Assembly (NCBI RefSeq): GCF_900115095.1
Contig: NZ_FOVH01000003.1
Coordinates: forward strand, 558,001-622,000
Direction: 5' to 3'
DNA from: Actinomadura madurae
Lineage (GTDB): Bacteria > Actinomycetota > Actinomycetes > Streptosporangiales > Streptosporangiaceae
Length of the DNA stretch: 64,000 bases
Numbering within the stretch: position 1 is the stretch's first letter; each line of letters opens with the position of its first letter. The notes below the pieces were generated by a model, which had not been told where the DNA came from, did not search any database, and worked only from the letters and a program-made list of their open reading frames with translations. Shown piece by piece: positions 46,461 to 53,946 of this stretch. The translations under genes were made by a program, and so were the position numbers.

Positions 46461-48859
46461 GGGGTACCCGCGACCGGATGGCACGCCTGCAGCGCTCGCC
46501 CGGCGAGGGGCTCGACCCGGGCGTGCTCGACCGTCCGCACCGCCGGGTCCGCCGCCGCCGGCCGCGGACCCGCCGCTCGGTGCTGCTGCTGGTCTTCATG
46601 GCGCTGTTCATGGTGGGGCCGCTGGCGCCCGCGTCCGCGTCGATCCCGAATCCGGGCCTCCCGACGCCGAACGACGCGTGCCGCCCGGCGGACAACCCGC
46701 CGCCCGAGCAGTACGGCTCGGGGACGGACGGCATGATCAAGCCGCCCGACTATCCGGACGAGAAGCTGCAGAAGTCCAAGCCGGAGCAGCTGACCTACTA
46801 CGACCGGTACGGCATGGCGGGGCAGAGCTGGTACGCGGTCGACATGGGCTGCTCGGACGCGATGTCGCTGATGGGCAACGCGCTCGCCAACACCACGTTC
46901 ACCGTCGTCCGGGCGATCGACCGGACGACGATCAGCGTCTACCAGGCGGCTGCGTCGGAGTCCCTGCTGGGCTGGCTGAAGGACACCGTCGACGGTGTCA
47001 TCACCAACATGGGCAAGACGTTCAACGCGCGCTACTGGTCGTGGGTGGTCATCCTCGGCGCGATGTGGCTCGCCTGGTGGGGCCTCGTCCGCAAGCGGGC
47101 CAGCAAGGTCACCGAGGGCGTGGTCTGGATGGTCGCCGCGATGGTCGGGCTGGTCTGGCTGATCGCGCGGCCCGCGGACTTCACCACCCTCGGGACGAAG
47201 GTGTCCGAGGCGACGAGCGCCGCGTTCAACGCGGCGCTGCCCCACAGCGACACCAAGGGCGGGACGTGCATTCCCGTCCCGAACGGCAGACCCGATCCGG
47301 CGGTGTCGCAGAAGCTCGACTCGACGACCTCCAACGCGAACGCGCTGTGGGTGGCGCTGGTCTGCAAGCCGTGGCTGCAGGGTGAGTTCGGCACCACCGA
47401 CCCCAACGCGAAGGTCGTGAAGGAGAACGCCGACAAGCTGCTGTGGTCGCAGGCGGTCGACCTTCCGGAGACGTACGGCCAGAACGAGGTCGACCTGGGG
47501 AAGAAGGCCGACGCCTACAAGGACGTCACCAAGAACATCAAGGACAACCATCCGGAGACGTATTCGCTGTTCCAGGGCAAGAACTGGCAGAACCGGCTGG
47601 CGGTCGCGTTCGGCGCTCTCTTCGCGGCACTGGTCGCGGGGCTGCTCATCATGGTCATCGCGACCGCGCTGATCGTCGTGAAGATCGCGTTCCTGCTGCT
47701 GCTCGTCGCGGGTCCGATCTTCCTCGGCATCGGGATACATCCCGGCATCGGGCGGGTCATCGCCGTCCGATGGCTCGAACTGCTGCTGTCCATGCTGCTG
47801 AAACAGGCGGCGCTGATCGGTGTGCTCTCGCTGCTGCTGTGGGCGTACAGCCTGATCCTCGGCGAGACGCTGCCGTGGGGCCTGCAGATCCTGCTCATCG
47901 CGCTGGTGACCTTCGCGGCGTTCGTGTACCGCAAGCCGTTCCAGCACCTGTTCTCCGCCGTCGGCTACTCGGCGGTCGGGTCGCGGGAGAAGAGCGAGGC
48001 GGAGCTCAACAAGTCGGTCGCGCAGGCGCGCAAGAACACGATCAACACGATTCCGGGCGCGAACGCGTACCAGATGCTCCGCAGGACGGAGAAGGACGCG
48101 GTCCCGATCGCCGCCGGGACGCAGGGCGGCGTAGGCACCGCGGCGGCGGCCGACCGGCTCGGCAACGGGGCGGGCGAGGACCAGTCGCCGGAGGACGCGC
48201 CGGTGCTGGCCGCGCGGCCCCGGGGCGGCGCCGCGGCGGCGCAGCAGGGGCGGTCCCGGCGGGGCGCCCCGCCCTTGAACCTGCCGTCCCGGGCGGGCGT
48301 GTCCGGCGACCGCCGGTCCGACGGCACGGCGGCGGCCACCCGGCCCGGCGGCGTCACGGTCGCGAAGGGCGGCGACGCGGGCGGTGAGCCCGGCGGAGGC
48401 AAGCCGTCCGGCGGCACGGGCTCCGGCAAGGGCACCGTCCGCCCGACCTCCTGGACCGGACGCGGCGGAAACGGCGGCGGCGTCACCGGCGGTGGCGGTG
48501 GCGGCGGCAACGGTGGCTCCGGCGGTGGCGGCGGCTGGTTCACCGGCGGCGGGCGCTCGTCCGGCTCCTCCGGCGGCCGCGGATCCGCGGGCGGCGGCGG
48601 CAACGGCGGCTCCGGCGGCTCCGGTGGCGGCAATGGCGGCGGCTCCGGTGGTGGCGGGTCCGCGCCGAACGTCCCCCGGCAGCGCGGCGTGTTCGGCGGC
48701 TCCGGAGGTTCCGGAGGCGCGCCGTCGCGTCCCGAGCCCGGCGCCCGGCGCACGCCCCCGCCGCTGTGGGGCCGCGGCGGTTCGCAGGACGGCCCGCCGA
48801 TCCCGTTCTGGCTGCGCCCGGTCGATCGTCCGTCCGGTGAGCCGGAACGGGACGAGTGA
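46457..48859 (+). CDS. VirB6/TrbL-like polytopic membrane protein
   Basis: 800 residues; ATGA overlap with the ATPase gene and GAGGAGGT 6 nt before the start. A signal or first helix at 41-60 (SVLLLVFMALFMVGPLAPASAS), an extracytoplasmic region with Cys residues, then helices near 194-212, 218-238, 382-435 (two or three), 448-468 and 472-492. This long hydrophobic core resembles VirB6/TrbL channel proteins. Residues 500-800 are cytoplasmic and disordered, with a Gly/Ser-rich block at about 668-742 made of GGSGGGG-type runs. The glycine tail is unusual for VirB6 and could be a flexible tether. Confidence 0.82.
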   Translation: MRGTRDRMARLQRSPGEGLDPGVLDRPHRRVRRRRPRTRRSVLLLVFMALFMVGPLAPASASIPNPGLPTPNDACRPADNPPPEQYGSGTDGMIKPPDYPDEKLQKSKPEQLTYYDRYGMAGQSWYAVDMGCSDAMSLMGNALANTTFTVVRAIDRTTISVYQAAASESLLGWLKDTVDGVITNMGKTFNARYWSWVVILGAMWLAWWGLVRKRASKVTEGVVWMVAAMVGLVWLIARPADFTTLGTKVSEATSAAFNAALPHSDTKGGTCIPVPNGRPDPAVSQKLDSTTSNANALWVALVCKPWLQGEFGTTDPNAKVVKENADKLLWSQAVDLPETYGQNEVDLGKKADAYKDVTKNIKDNHPETYSLFQGKNWQNRLAVAFGALFAALVAGLLIMVIATALIVVKIAFLLLLVAGPIFLGIGIHPGIGRVIAVRWLELLLSMLLKQAALIGVLSLLLWAYSLILGETLPWGLQILLIALVTFAAFVYRKPFQHLFSAVGYSAVGSREKSEAELNKSVAQARKNTINTIPGANAYQMLRRTEKDAVPIAAGTQGGVGTAAAADRLGNGAGEDQSPEDAPVLAARPRGGAAAAQQGRSRRGAPPLNLPSRAGVSGDRRSDGTAAATRPGGVTVAKGGDAGGEPGGGKPSGGTGSGKGTVRPTSWTGRGGNGGGVTGGGGGGGNGGSGGGGGWFTGGGRSSGSSGGRGSAGGGGNGGSGGSGGGNGGGSGGGGSAPNVPRQRGVFGGSGGSGGAPSRPEPGARRTPPPLWGRGGSQDGPPIPFWLRPVDRPSGEPERDE

Positions 48860-49488
48860 TGAACCTGACCGACCGCCGGCGCAAGCTCCTGTTCGCGGGA
48901 CTCGTCGTCGTGCTCGCCGCCGTCGGCGTCTACCTGACGGTCGCGGCGCCCGAGCCCGACGACGAGCCGGAGGCCCGCCCGTCCGCGACGGCCGGCCCGT
49001 CGGGCCCGGCATCGCCCCCGCCGGGCATCCAGAACACCGTCAACCCCGGCGACTTCGACATCTACCGGCTCCTGCCGTTCTCCCGGCAGGAGTTCGCCAC
49101 GGCCGCCGAGATGGCGCAGCGGTTCGTCGCCGCCTACGGGACGTACCGCTACGACGAGACCCCCGAGATCTTCCTGAGCCGCCTGTCCGGCCTGGCCACC
49201 GAAGACCTGGAGGAGCGGCTCGCGCAGGGTGCGGCGACGCCCGGGATCCTGGAGGAGCGCCGCCGCGAGCAGCTCGTCGCGCGGGGGTCGGCGTCGCTCG
49301 ACCAGGTCCGCAACATCGAGGACAACTCGCTCATCTTCCTCGTGACGGGCACGCAGCAGGTCACCAAAGGCGGCAAGACGAGCACCGACAAGGAGCAGTA
49401 CGCGGTGACGGTGGCGCGCGACGGCGGCTCGCTCAAGGTGTACGCCTTCGCGCCCGCCGACGCCGGCCAGGCGGGTGACACCGGATGA
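48859..49488 (+). CDS. single-pass membrane protein of the secretion-like cluster
   Basis: 209 residues; ATG overlaps the previous stop (TGATG). One membrane helix at 9-28 (KLLFAGLVVVLAAVGVYLTV), a Pro/Ala/Ser linker, and an outer domain of about 140 residues (PFSRQEFATAAEMAQRFVAAYGTYRYDETPEIFLSRLSGLATEDLEERL, DQVRNIEDNSLIFLVTGTQQVTKGG, EQYAVTVARDGGSLKVYAFAP). The helix-then-sheet pattern is like an NTF2/VirB8-type fold, so it may be a second assembly protein beside the TcpC-like one. I do not recognise a named family. Confidence 0.75.
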   Translation: MNLTDRRRKLLFAGLVVVLAAVGVYLTVAAPEPDDEPEARPSATAGPSGPASPPPGIQNTVNPGDFDIYRLLPFSRQEFATAAEMAQRFVAAYGTYRYDETPEIFLSRLSGLATEDLEERLAQGAATPGILEERRREQLVARGSASLDQVRNIEDNSLIFLVTGTQQVTKGGKTSTDKEQYAVTVARDGGSLKVYAFAPADAGQAGDTG

Positions 49489-50546
49489 GCCCCCGCCGGA
49501 TACTGCTCGGCGGCGCCCTCGGCGTCGCCGTGGCGATGTTCGTCGCGCTGGTGTCCGTCCCGATCCTGTTCTCCGGAAGCCAGTACCTCTTCGGCGGAGG
49601 GCTCGACGGCAACTGCGTGGACACCGCGGGCGCGGGCGCGCAGCCCGCGGCGGCGAACGACGCGAAGGCCGTCCCCTCGAACTTCCTGAGCCTCTACCAG
49701 GACGCCGGCAAGAAGTACGGCATCCCGTGGAACGTGCTGGCCGGCATCGGCAAGGTCGAGACCGACCACGGCAGGTCGACGCTCCCGGGCGTCGGCAGCG
49801 GGGAGAACTACGCGGGCGCGGGCGGTCCCATGCAGTTCCTCGCCGCGACGTTCAAGGAGTTCGGGGTCGACGGCAACCGGGACGGCAAGAAGGACCGCTA
49901 CGACCCGGCGGACGCGATCCCGTCGGCCGCCGCCTACCTCAAGCACAACGGCGCCCCGCAGCGGATGAAGACCGCGATCTTCCAGTACAACCACTCGTGG
50001 GACTACGTGGACCTCGTCCTCGACTGGGCGAAGCGGTACGTCGGCGGCGACTTCAAGGTCGTCCAGGCGAACGGCATCAACTGCGAGGACAACGACCTTC
50101 CGGCGAACGTCGGCGGGATCGTCCAGCAGATCATCAAGTTCGCGATGGCGCAGCGCGGGAAGCCGTACGTGTTCGGCGCGAACGGGCCGGACGCGTGGGA
50201 CTGCTCCAGCCTCATCCAGGCCGCGTACCGGCAGGTCGGGCTGAACATCCCGCGCACGACGTTCCAGCAGTGGCCGTTCGGCGTGAAGGTCGGCAAGGGC
50301 AAGGAGCAGCCCGGTGACCTGGTGTTCTTCGACTCGGGACCGGGCACGTCGGCGAACAACCCCGGCCATGTCGGCATGGTCATCGGGAACGGCAAGATGA
50401 TCGTGGCGAGCTGCTCGACGTGCGTGCCGGCGATCGGCGTGAAGTCCTACAAGCGGTCCGACTGGGTCGGGGTGACCCGCCCGCTGGCGCGGCCCGACTT
50501 CAAGAAGAAGGTCTCCGAGCTGGCCGTGCGGCAGCCGGGCGGCTGA
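49485..50546 (+). CDS. bifunctional lytic transglycosylase / NlpC-P60 endopeptidase
   Basis: 353 residues; ATGA overlap with the preceding gene. After an N-terminal membrane anchor (residues 5-30) comes a soluble lytic transglycosylase domain (YQDAGKKYGIPWNVLAGIGKVETDHGRS with catalytic E92, GAGGPMQFLAATFKEFGVDG, AAAYLKHNGAP, FQYNHSWDYVDLVLDWAKRY), then a C40 peptidase (QRGKPYVFGANGPDAWDCSSLIQAAYRQVGLNIPRTT with C240, GHVGMVIGNGKMIVAS with H295). One protein can thus cut both glycan strands and peptide links. This two-domain layout is the VirB1-like wall-opening enzyme of Gram-positive conjugation systems (TcpG, Orf14 of Tn916). Confidence 0.92.
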   Translation: MSPRRILLGGALGVAVAMFVALVSVPILFSGSQYLFGGGLDGNCVDTAGAGAQPAAANDAKAVPSNFLSLYQDAGKKYGIPWNVLAGIGKVETDHGRSTLPGVGSGENYAGAGGPMQFLAATFKEFGVDGNRDGKKDRYDPADAIPSAAAYLKHNGAPQRMKTAIFQYNHSWDYVDLVLDWAKRYVGGDFKVVQANGINCEDNDLPANVGGIVQQIIKFAMAQRGKPYVFGANGPDAWDCSSLIQAAYRQVGLNIPRTTFQQWPFGVKVGKGKEQPGDLVFFDSGPGTSANNPGHVGMVIGNGKMIVASCSTCVPAIGVKSYKRSDWVGVTRPLARPDFKKKVSELAVRQPGG

Positions 50547-50552
50547 CCGGGC

Positions 50553-51077
50553 TCACCGGAACCGGCGCTTGCCGACGACCAGCAGGATCTCGCGCAGCGC
50601 GTCGGCGGCGTCCCGGACGTCCTGCGGCGGCACCCCGGCCATGGCCTCCTCGTGCGCCGCGCCGGACGCGGCGAGGCCCTGCTCGGTGACGCGCAGCCCC
50701 TCGTCCGTGAGCTGGACGAACCGGCTGCGGGCGTCCCCGGCGTTGGCCTCGCGCTCCACGAGCCCGGCCTTCTGGAGCCGCTGGAGGACGTTGCTCGTCC
50801 CGCCCGAGGTGAGGAACGCCGACCGGGTGAGCTCGCTCGGCCGCAGCCGGTACGGCTCGCCCTCCCGGCGCAGCACGGTCAGCACCTCGAACTCGGCGTA
50901 GGTGAGGCCGAGCTCGGCGAGCGGCCCCCGCAGCGCCTGCTGCACCAGCGTGGCGATGCGCCCGGCGCGCTTGCCGAGCTCCAGCATCGCGATGAGCGGC
51001 TCGGTCAGCCCGTCCCGCCGCCACGTCTCGGCCACCGCGTCGATGTCGTCCCTGCGCGCGCCCTCATCCACCTGCAC
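50553..51077 (-). CDS. MarR family regulator
   Basis: 174 residues, GTG start. Core: GLTYAEFEVLTVLRREGEPYRLRPSELTRSAFLTSGGTSNVLQRLQKAGLVEREANAGDARSRFVQLTDEGLRVTEQG. It is divergent from an amidohydrolase, with overlapping inverted repeats in the 59-bp shared region. TAGTCT (reverse strand, 51089-51084) is 6 nt before the start, so its mRNA is also probably leaderless. It likely represses itself and the amidohydrolase. Convergent with the end of the secretion-like cluster, 6 nt away. Confidence 0.9.
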   Translation of the reverse strand: MQVDEGARRDDIDAVAETWRRDGLTEPLIAMLELGKRAGRIATLVQQALRGPLAELGLTYAEFEVLTVLRREGEPYRLRPSELTRSAFLTSGGTSNVLQRLQKAGLVEREANAGDARSRFVQLTDEGLRVTEQGLAASGAAHEEAMAGVPPQDVRDAADALREILLVVGKRRFR

Positions 51078-51100
51078 GCACCAAGACTACCGACACCCAA

Positions 51101-51131
51101 TTGCTTTTGAAAAAGCTAAGCCATAAGCTTT
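51101..51131. promoter_or_regulatory. amidohydrolase promoter overlapped by MarR-type operators
   Basis: TTGCTT (51101-51106), 17-nt spacer, TAAGCT (51124-51129), then 7 nt to the ATG at 51137: a good leaderless promoter. Two inverted repeats cover it: GCTTTT-GA-AAAAGC (51103-51116) and AAAGCT-N8-AGCTTT (51112-51131). Binding to either would block RNA polymerase. Confidence 0.65.
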
Positions 51132-51136
51132 CACAC

Positions 51137-52411
51137 ATGACATCACTCCTCATCACGAACGGCCTCGTCATCGACACCGCGCCCGCCCCCACCGTCCTGG
51201 GCACCGCCGACGTGCTCATCGAGGACGGCCGCATCGCCGCGGTCGGCCCAGAACTGGCCACCCCCGCCGGCACCGAGACGATCGACGCCACCGGCCGCAT
51301 CGTCATGCCGGGCTTCGTCGACACGCACCGCCACACCTGGCAGGCGGCGCTCCGCGCGATCCTCCCCGACGGCTCGCTCCCCGCCTACCTGGCCCGCGTC
51401 CTCGGCGAGCTGGCGCCCCGCTACCGCCCGGACGACGTCTACGCCGGGACGCTCGCCGGCGCGCTCGAATGCCTGGACTCCGGCATCACGACGCTGGTCG
51501 ACTGGTCGCACATCCAGCTCGGCCCCGCCCACACGGACGCGAGCATCGCCGCACTGCGCGCGTCCGGCATCAGGGCGGTGTTCGGCTACTGCTACGGCGG
51601 CGACGGCGACCTCGACGCCGAGACCCGGCGCGTCCACCGGGAGTACTCCGGCGGGATGGCAATGGCGCTGGCGGCGCTGGGCCCCGAGATCGCAGGCGAG
51701 GAGCGCGCACTCGCCGAATGGCGGACGGCCCGCGACCTCGGCCTGCCGGTCACCGTGCACATGGGCCACAGCGCCGAGGGCGCCGCACACGGGCTGGCGT
51801 TCCTCGAAGACAACAAACTGATCGAGCACCCCACGACCTACGTGCACGCCAACTTCTACACGGACGACGACTTCAAGCGCATCGCCGGAAACAACGGGAC
51901 CGTGTCCGTCTCTCCCGCGATCGAGGCCGCCCTGGACATCGGCCAGGCCCCCACGGGCCGAGCCCGGACCGCCGGCGTCCCGACGGGCCTCAGCGCGGAC
52001 ACGGTCATCTCGGGCCCCGGCGACATGTTCAGCCTGATGCGGACCGCCTACGTCCTGGAGCGCGGACGCCCGGACGGCGCCGGCCTGGGCTTCACCACCG
52101 CCGACGCCCTGCGAATGGCCACCATCGAGGGCGCCGAAGTGGCGGGGCTCGCAGACGTCACAGGATCGATGACGCCGGGCAAGCAAGCCGACCTCCTCAT
52201 CCTCCGCACCGACACGCCGGGCATGGCGGCGGCCCACGACCCCGTCGCCGCCGTCGTCCTCTCGGCGGACACCCGCAGCGTCGACACCGTCCTCGTCGGC
52301 GGCCGCGTCGTCAAGCGCGGGGGAGCACTGCTGAACCAGGACGTCCCGTCCCTCCTGACCTCCCTGGAGGACTCGGCGGAGCGCCTGACACAGGGACCCC
52401 ACCCCGAATAA
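51137..52411 (+). CDS. amidohydrolase-superfamily deaminase/hydrolase
   Basis: 424 residues. A TIM-barrel metal hydrolase flanked by a beta sandwich: LITNGLVIDTAPAPTVLGTADVLIEDGRIAAVG, metal motif GFVDTHRHTWQ, then VTVHMGHSAE, TTYVHANFYTDDDF and GLSADTVISGPGDMF with the metal Asp, ending ADVTGSMTPGKQADLLILRTD and VLVGGRVVKRGG. The pattern is nearest the AtzA/TrzN/guanine-deaminase branch (subtype III), which hydrolyses C-N or C-Cl bonds on heterocycles. The natural substrate is not readable. Expression is probably controlled by the divergent MarR protein, perhaps with the substrate as inducer. Confidence 0.87.
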   Translation: MTSLLITNGLVIDTAPAPTVLGTADVLIEDGRIAAVGPELATPAGTETIDATGRIVMPGFVDTHRHTWQAALRAILPDGSLPAYLARVLGELAPRYRPDDVYAGTLAGALECLDSGITTLVDWSHIQLGPAHTDASIAALRASGIRAVFGYCYGGDGDLDAETRRVHREYSGGMAMALAALGPEIAGEERALAEWRTARDLGLPVTVHMGHSAEGAAHGLAFLEDNKLIEHPTTYVHANFYTDDDFKRIAGNNGTVSVSPAIEAALDIGQAPTGRARTAGVPTGLSADTVISGPGDMFSLMRTAYVLERGRPDGAGLGFTTADALRMATIEGAEVAGLADVTGSMTPGKQADLLILRTDTPGMAAAHDPVAAVVLSADTRSVDTVLVGGRVVKRGGALLNQDVPSLLTSLEDSAERLTQGPHPE

Positions 52412-52439
52412 GGCGGCGGGAATCTCAACGGCACATGGC

Positions 52440-53201
52440 ATGCTGAGCGGCGTGGACCCCGAAATCACGATCCGCGTCGCCGACGAACTGCTGATGTTCC
52501 TGCCCGCCGCCCGGCGGGAGGCCGTGCGCCGGGTCGCCCATGACGGGACGTCGACGCTGGGGCACGTCGTCGAGTCGCTCGGCGTCCCGCTGCCCGAGGC
52601 CGGCCCGATGACGGTCGACGGCGAGCCGGCGGACCCCGCCGCCCGGCCCCCCGCCGGCGCCGAGGTGACGGTCGCCGCGGTGCCCCGTCCCCAGCCCGTC
52701 CCGCTGGAGCCGGACCAGGCCGCCCCCCGCTTCCTCCTCGACGTCCACCTGGGCACCCTGGCCCGCCGCATGCGCCTGCTCGGCCTCGACACCGCCTACC
52801 ACAACGACATGGACGACCCGGCGCTGGTCGTCCAGGCCAACGAGGAGCGCCGCGTCCTCCTCACCCAGGACCGCGGCCTGCTCCGCCGCCGCGCCCTGTG
52901 GTTCGGCGCCTACGTCCGCGGCTCCCGCCCCGACGACCAGCTCCGCGACCTCCTCGACCGCTTCGCCCCCGCCCTGTCCCCCTGGACCCGCTGCACCGCC
53001 TGCAACGGCGAACTCGTCCCGGTCGACAAGCAGGAGGTCGAACGCCACCTGCGGGACGGAACGCGCCGCAGCTACGACGTCTACGGCCGCTGCGCCGACT
53101 GCGGGCAGGTCTACTGGCGCGGGGCGCACGGCGACCACCTGGAGGAGATCGTCCGGGAGTCCACACGGCTGGTCGGCGGGGCCGCCGTCACCGAACGGTA
53201 G
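52440..53201 (+). CDS. Mut7-C RNase domain protein with ubiquitin-like N-terminus
   Basis: 253 residues. Residues 8-85 (EITIRVADELLMFLPAARREAVRRVAHDGTSTLGHVVESLGVPLPEAGPMTVDGEPADP) form a Ub-Mut7-C beta-grasp domain. Residues 95-250 are the Mut7-C PIN-like RNase domain (RFLLDVHLGTLARRMRLLGLDTAYHNDMDD, EERRVLLTQDRGLLRRRALWFGAYVRG) with a C-terminal zinc ribbon (RCTACNGELVPV, GRCADCGQVYWRGAHGDHLEEIV). It is a predicted metal-dependent ribonuclease; the RNA target is unknown. Start ATG 52440 is slightly ahead of an in-frame GTG at 52452. Confidence 0.9.
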   Translation: MLSGVDPEITIRVADELLMFLPAARREAVRRVAHDGTSTLGHVVESLGVPLPEAGPMTVDGEPADPAARPPAGAEVTVAAVPRPQPVPLEPDQAAPRFLLDVHLGTLARRMRLLGLDTAYHNDMDDPALVVQANEERRVLLTQDRGLLRRRALWFGAYVRGSRPDDQLRDLLDRFAPALSPWTRCTACNGELVPVDKQEVERHLRDGTRRSYDVYGRCADCGQVYWRGAHGDHLEEIVRESTRLVGGAAVTER

Positions 53202-53228
53202 CGAGAGGAGCTGGTCCCAATAGACCTC

Positions 53229-53609
53229 GTGGTCGTCGGCGCCGCGATCATTTCGGATGGGCGGCTGCTGAGCGCGCAGCGGTCCGAGCCCCCGCACATG
53301 GCGGGCGGCTGGGAGCTGCCGGGCGGAAAGGTCGACCCGGGCGAGTCCGACGAGGACGCCCTGGTCCGCGAATGCCATGAGGAACTCGCCGTCAAGGTGA
53401 GCCTGGGCCGCCGCATCGGCGGCGACTGGCGCCTGAGCGAACGCAGCGTCCTGCGCGTCTGGACCGCCAGGATCACCGAGGGCGAACCCCGCCCCCTGGA
53501 GCACCTGGCCCTCCGCTGGCTGACCCCACCCGAGCTCTACGACGTCCCCTGGCTCCCAGGCGACCGCCCAGTAATAGAAGCCCTAGCCGCCCAGGGCTTG
53601 ACCCCCTAA
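53229..53609 (+). CDS. MutT-like Nudix hydrolase
   Basis: 126 residues from GTG 53229. The Nudix box GGKVDPGESDEDALVRECHEELAV is intact, and GAAIISDGRLLSAQRSEPPHMAGGWELPGG and ALRWLTPPELYDVPWLPGDRPVI are typical of 8-oxo-dGTP/CTP-pyrophosphohydrolases that clean the nucleotide pool. The only good Shine-Dalgarno, GAGGAG at 53205-53210, is 18 nt from the GTG but 9 nt from an in-frame ATA at 53220 (encoding xDLVVVGAAI), so a non-canonical start is possible. It follows the Mut7-C gene closely. Confidence 0.9.
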   Translation: MVVGAAIISDGRLLSAQRSEPPHMAGGWELPGGKVDPGESDEDALVRECHEELAVKVSLGRRIGGDWRLSERSVLRVWTARITEGEPRPLEHLALRWLTPPELYDVPWLPGDRPVIEALAAQGLTP

Positions 53610-53634
53610 CCCCCCAGCAAAGCAAGAACAAGCT

Positions 53635-53830
53635 CGCGCAGCGAGCCGCAAGGCGAGCCGAAGCGATCGAAATCACCCGCACCAGCGTGACCGCCGGCAC
53701 CCACTACTGCACCGACCTCAGCCCTCACAGCAACCATGCGACAACCTGGGGGCCGCGATCGCGTCCGAAGGCAGGTGCGAGCGAAGCGAGAACCTGATCG
53801 CGCAGCGAGCCGCAAGGCGAGCCGGAGCGA
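53635..53830. repeat. REP-like extragenic repeat, two copies
   Basis: A 33-bp sequence (53635-53667 and 53798-53830) is repeated with one mismatch, 163 nt apart. Each copy is itself made of near-palindromic GCGAGC/GCTCGC blocks; GCTCGC-GCA-GCGAGC is a perfect short stem at the first copy. The stretch 53610-53906 between mutT and the terminator holds no supported gene. Confidence 0.65.
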
Positions 53831-53906
53831 TGCCAGCGATCGCCCGCTTTTATCGACGATGGAGGGCCGCCAGGCCCGAAGGAGGAGAAAAAAGCAAAAA
53901 ATACAG

Positions 53907-53944
53907 TACAGGGACCTCCCACCGCGCCGCGGGAGGTCCCTGTA
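53907..53944 (-). terminator. intrinsic terminator of the NlpC/P60 gene
   Basis: Perfect 14-bp stem (TACAGGGACCTCCC and its complement) with a 10-nt loop, beginning 2 nt after the stop codon on the reverse strand and followed on that strand by T-rich sequence (complement of 53888-53903). The clearest rho-independent terminator in the window. Confidence 0.9.
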
Positions 53945-53946
53945 GG

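Noticed and set aside
39396..50546. Integrative conjugative element
   Set aside because: No integrase, excisionase, relaxase, coupling protein, tRNA target or flanking direct repeat was seen; treated as a resident chromosomal cluster.
53725..53945. Short open frames in the REP-like region
   Set aside because: Products are reading-frame readouts of the repeat and terminator without domain or ribosome site.
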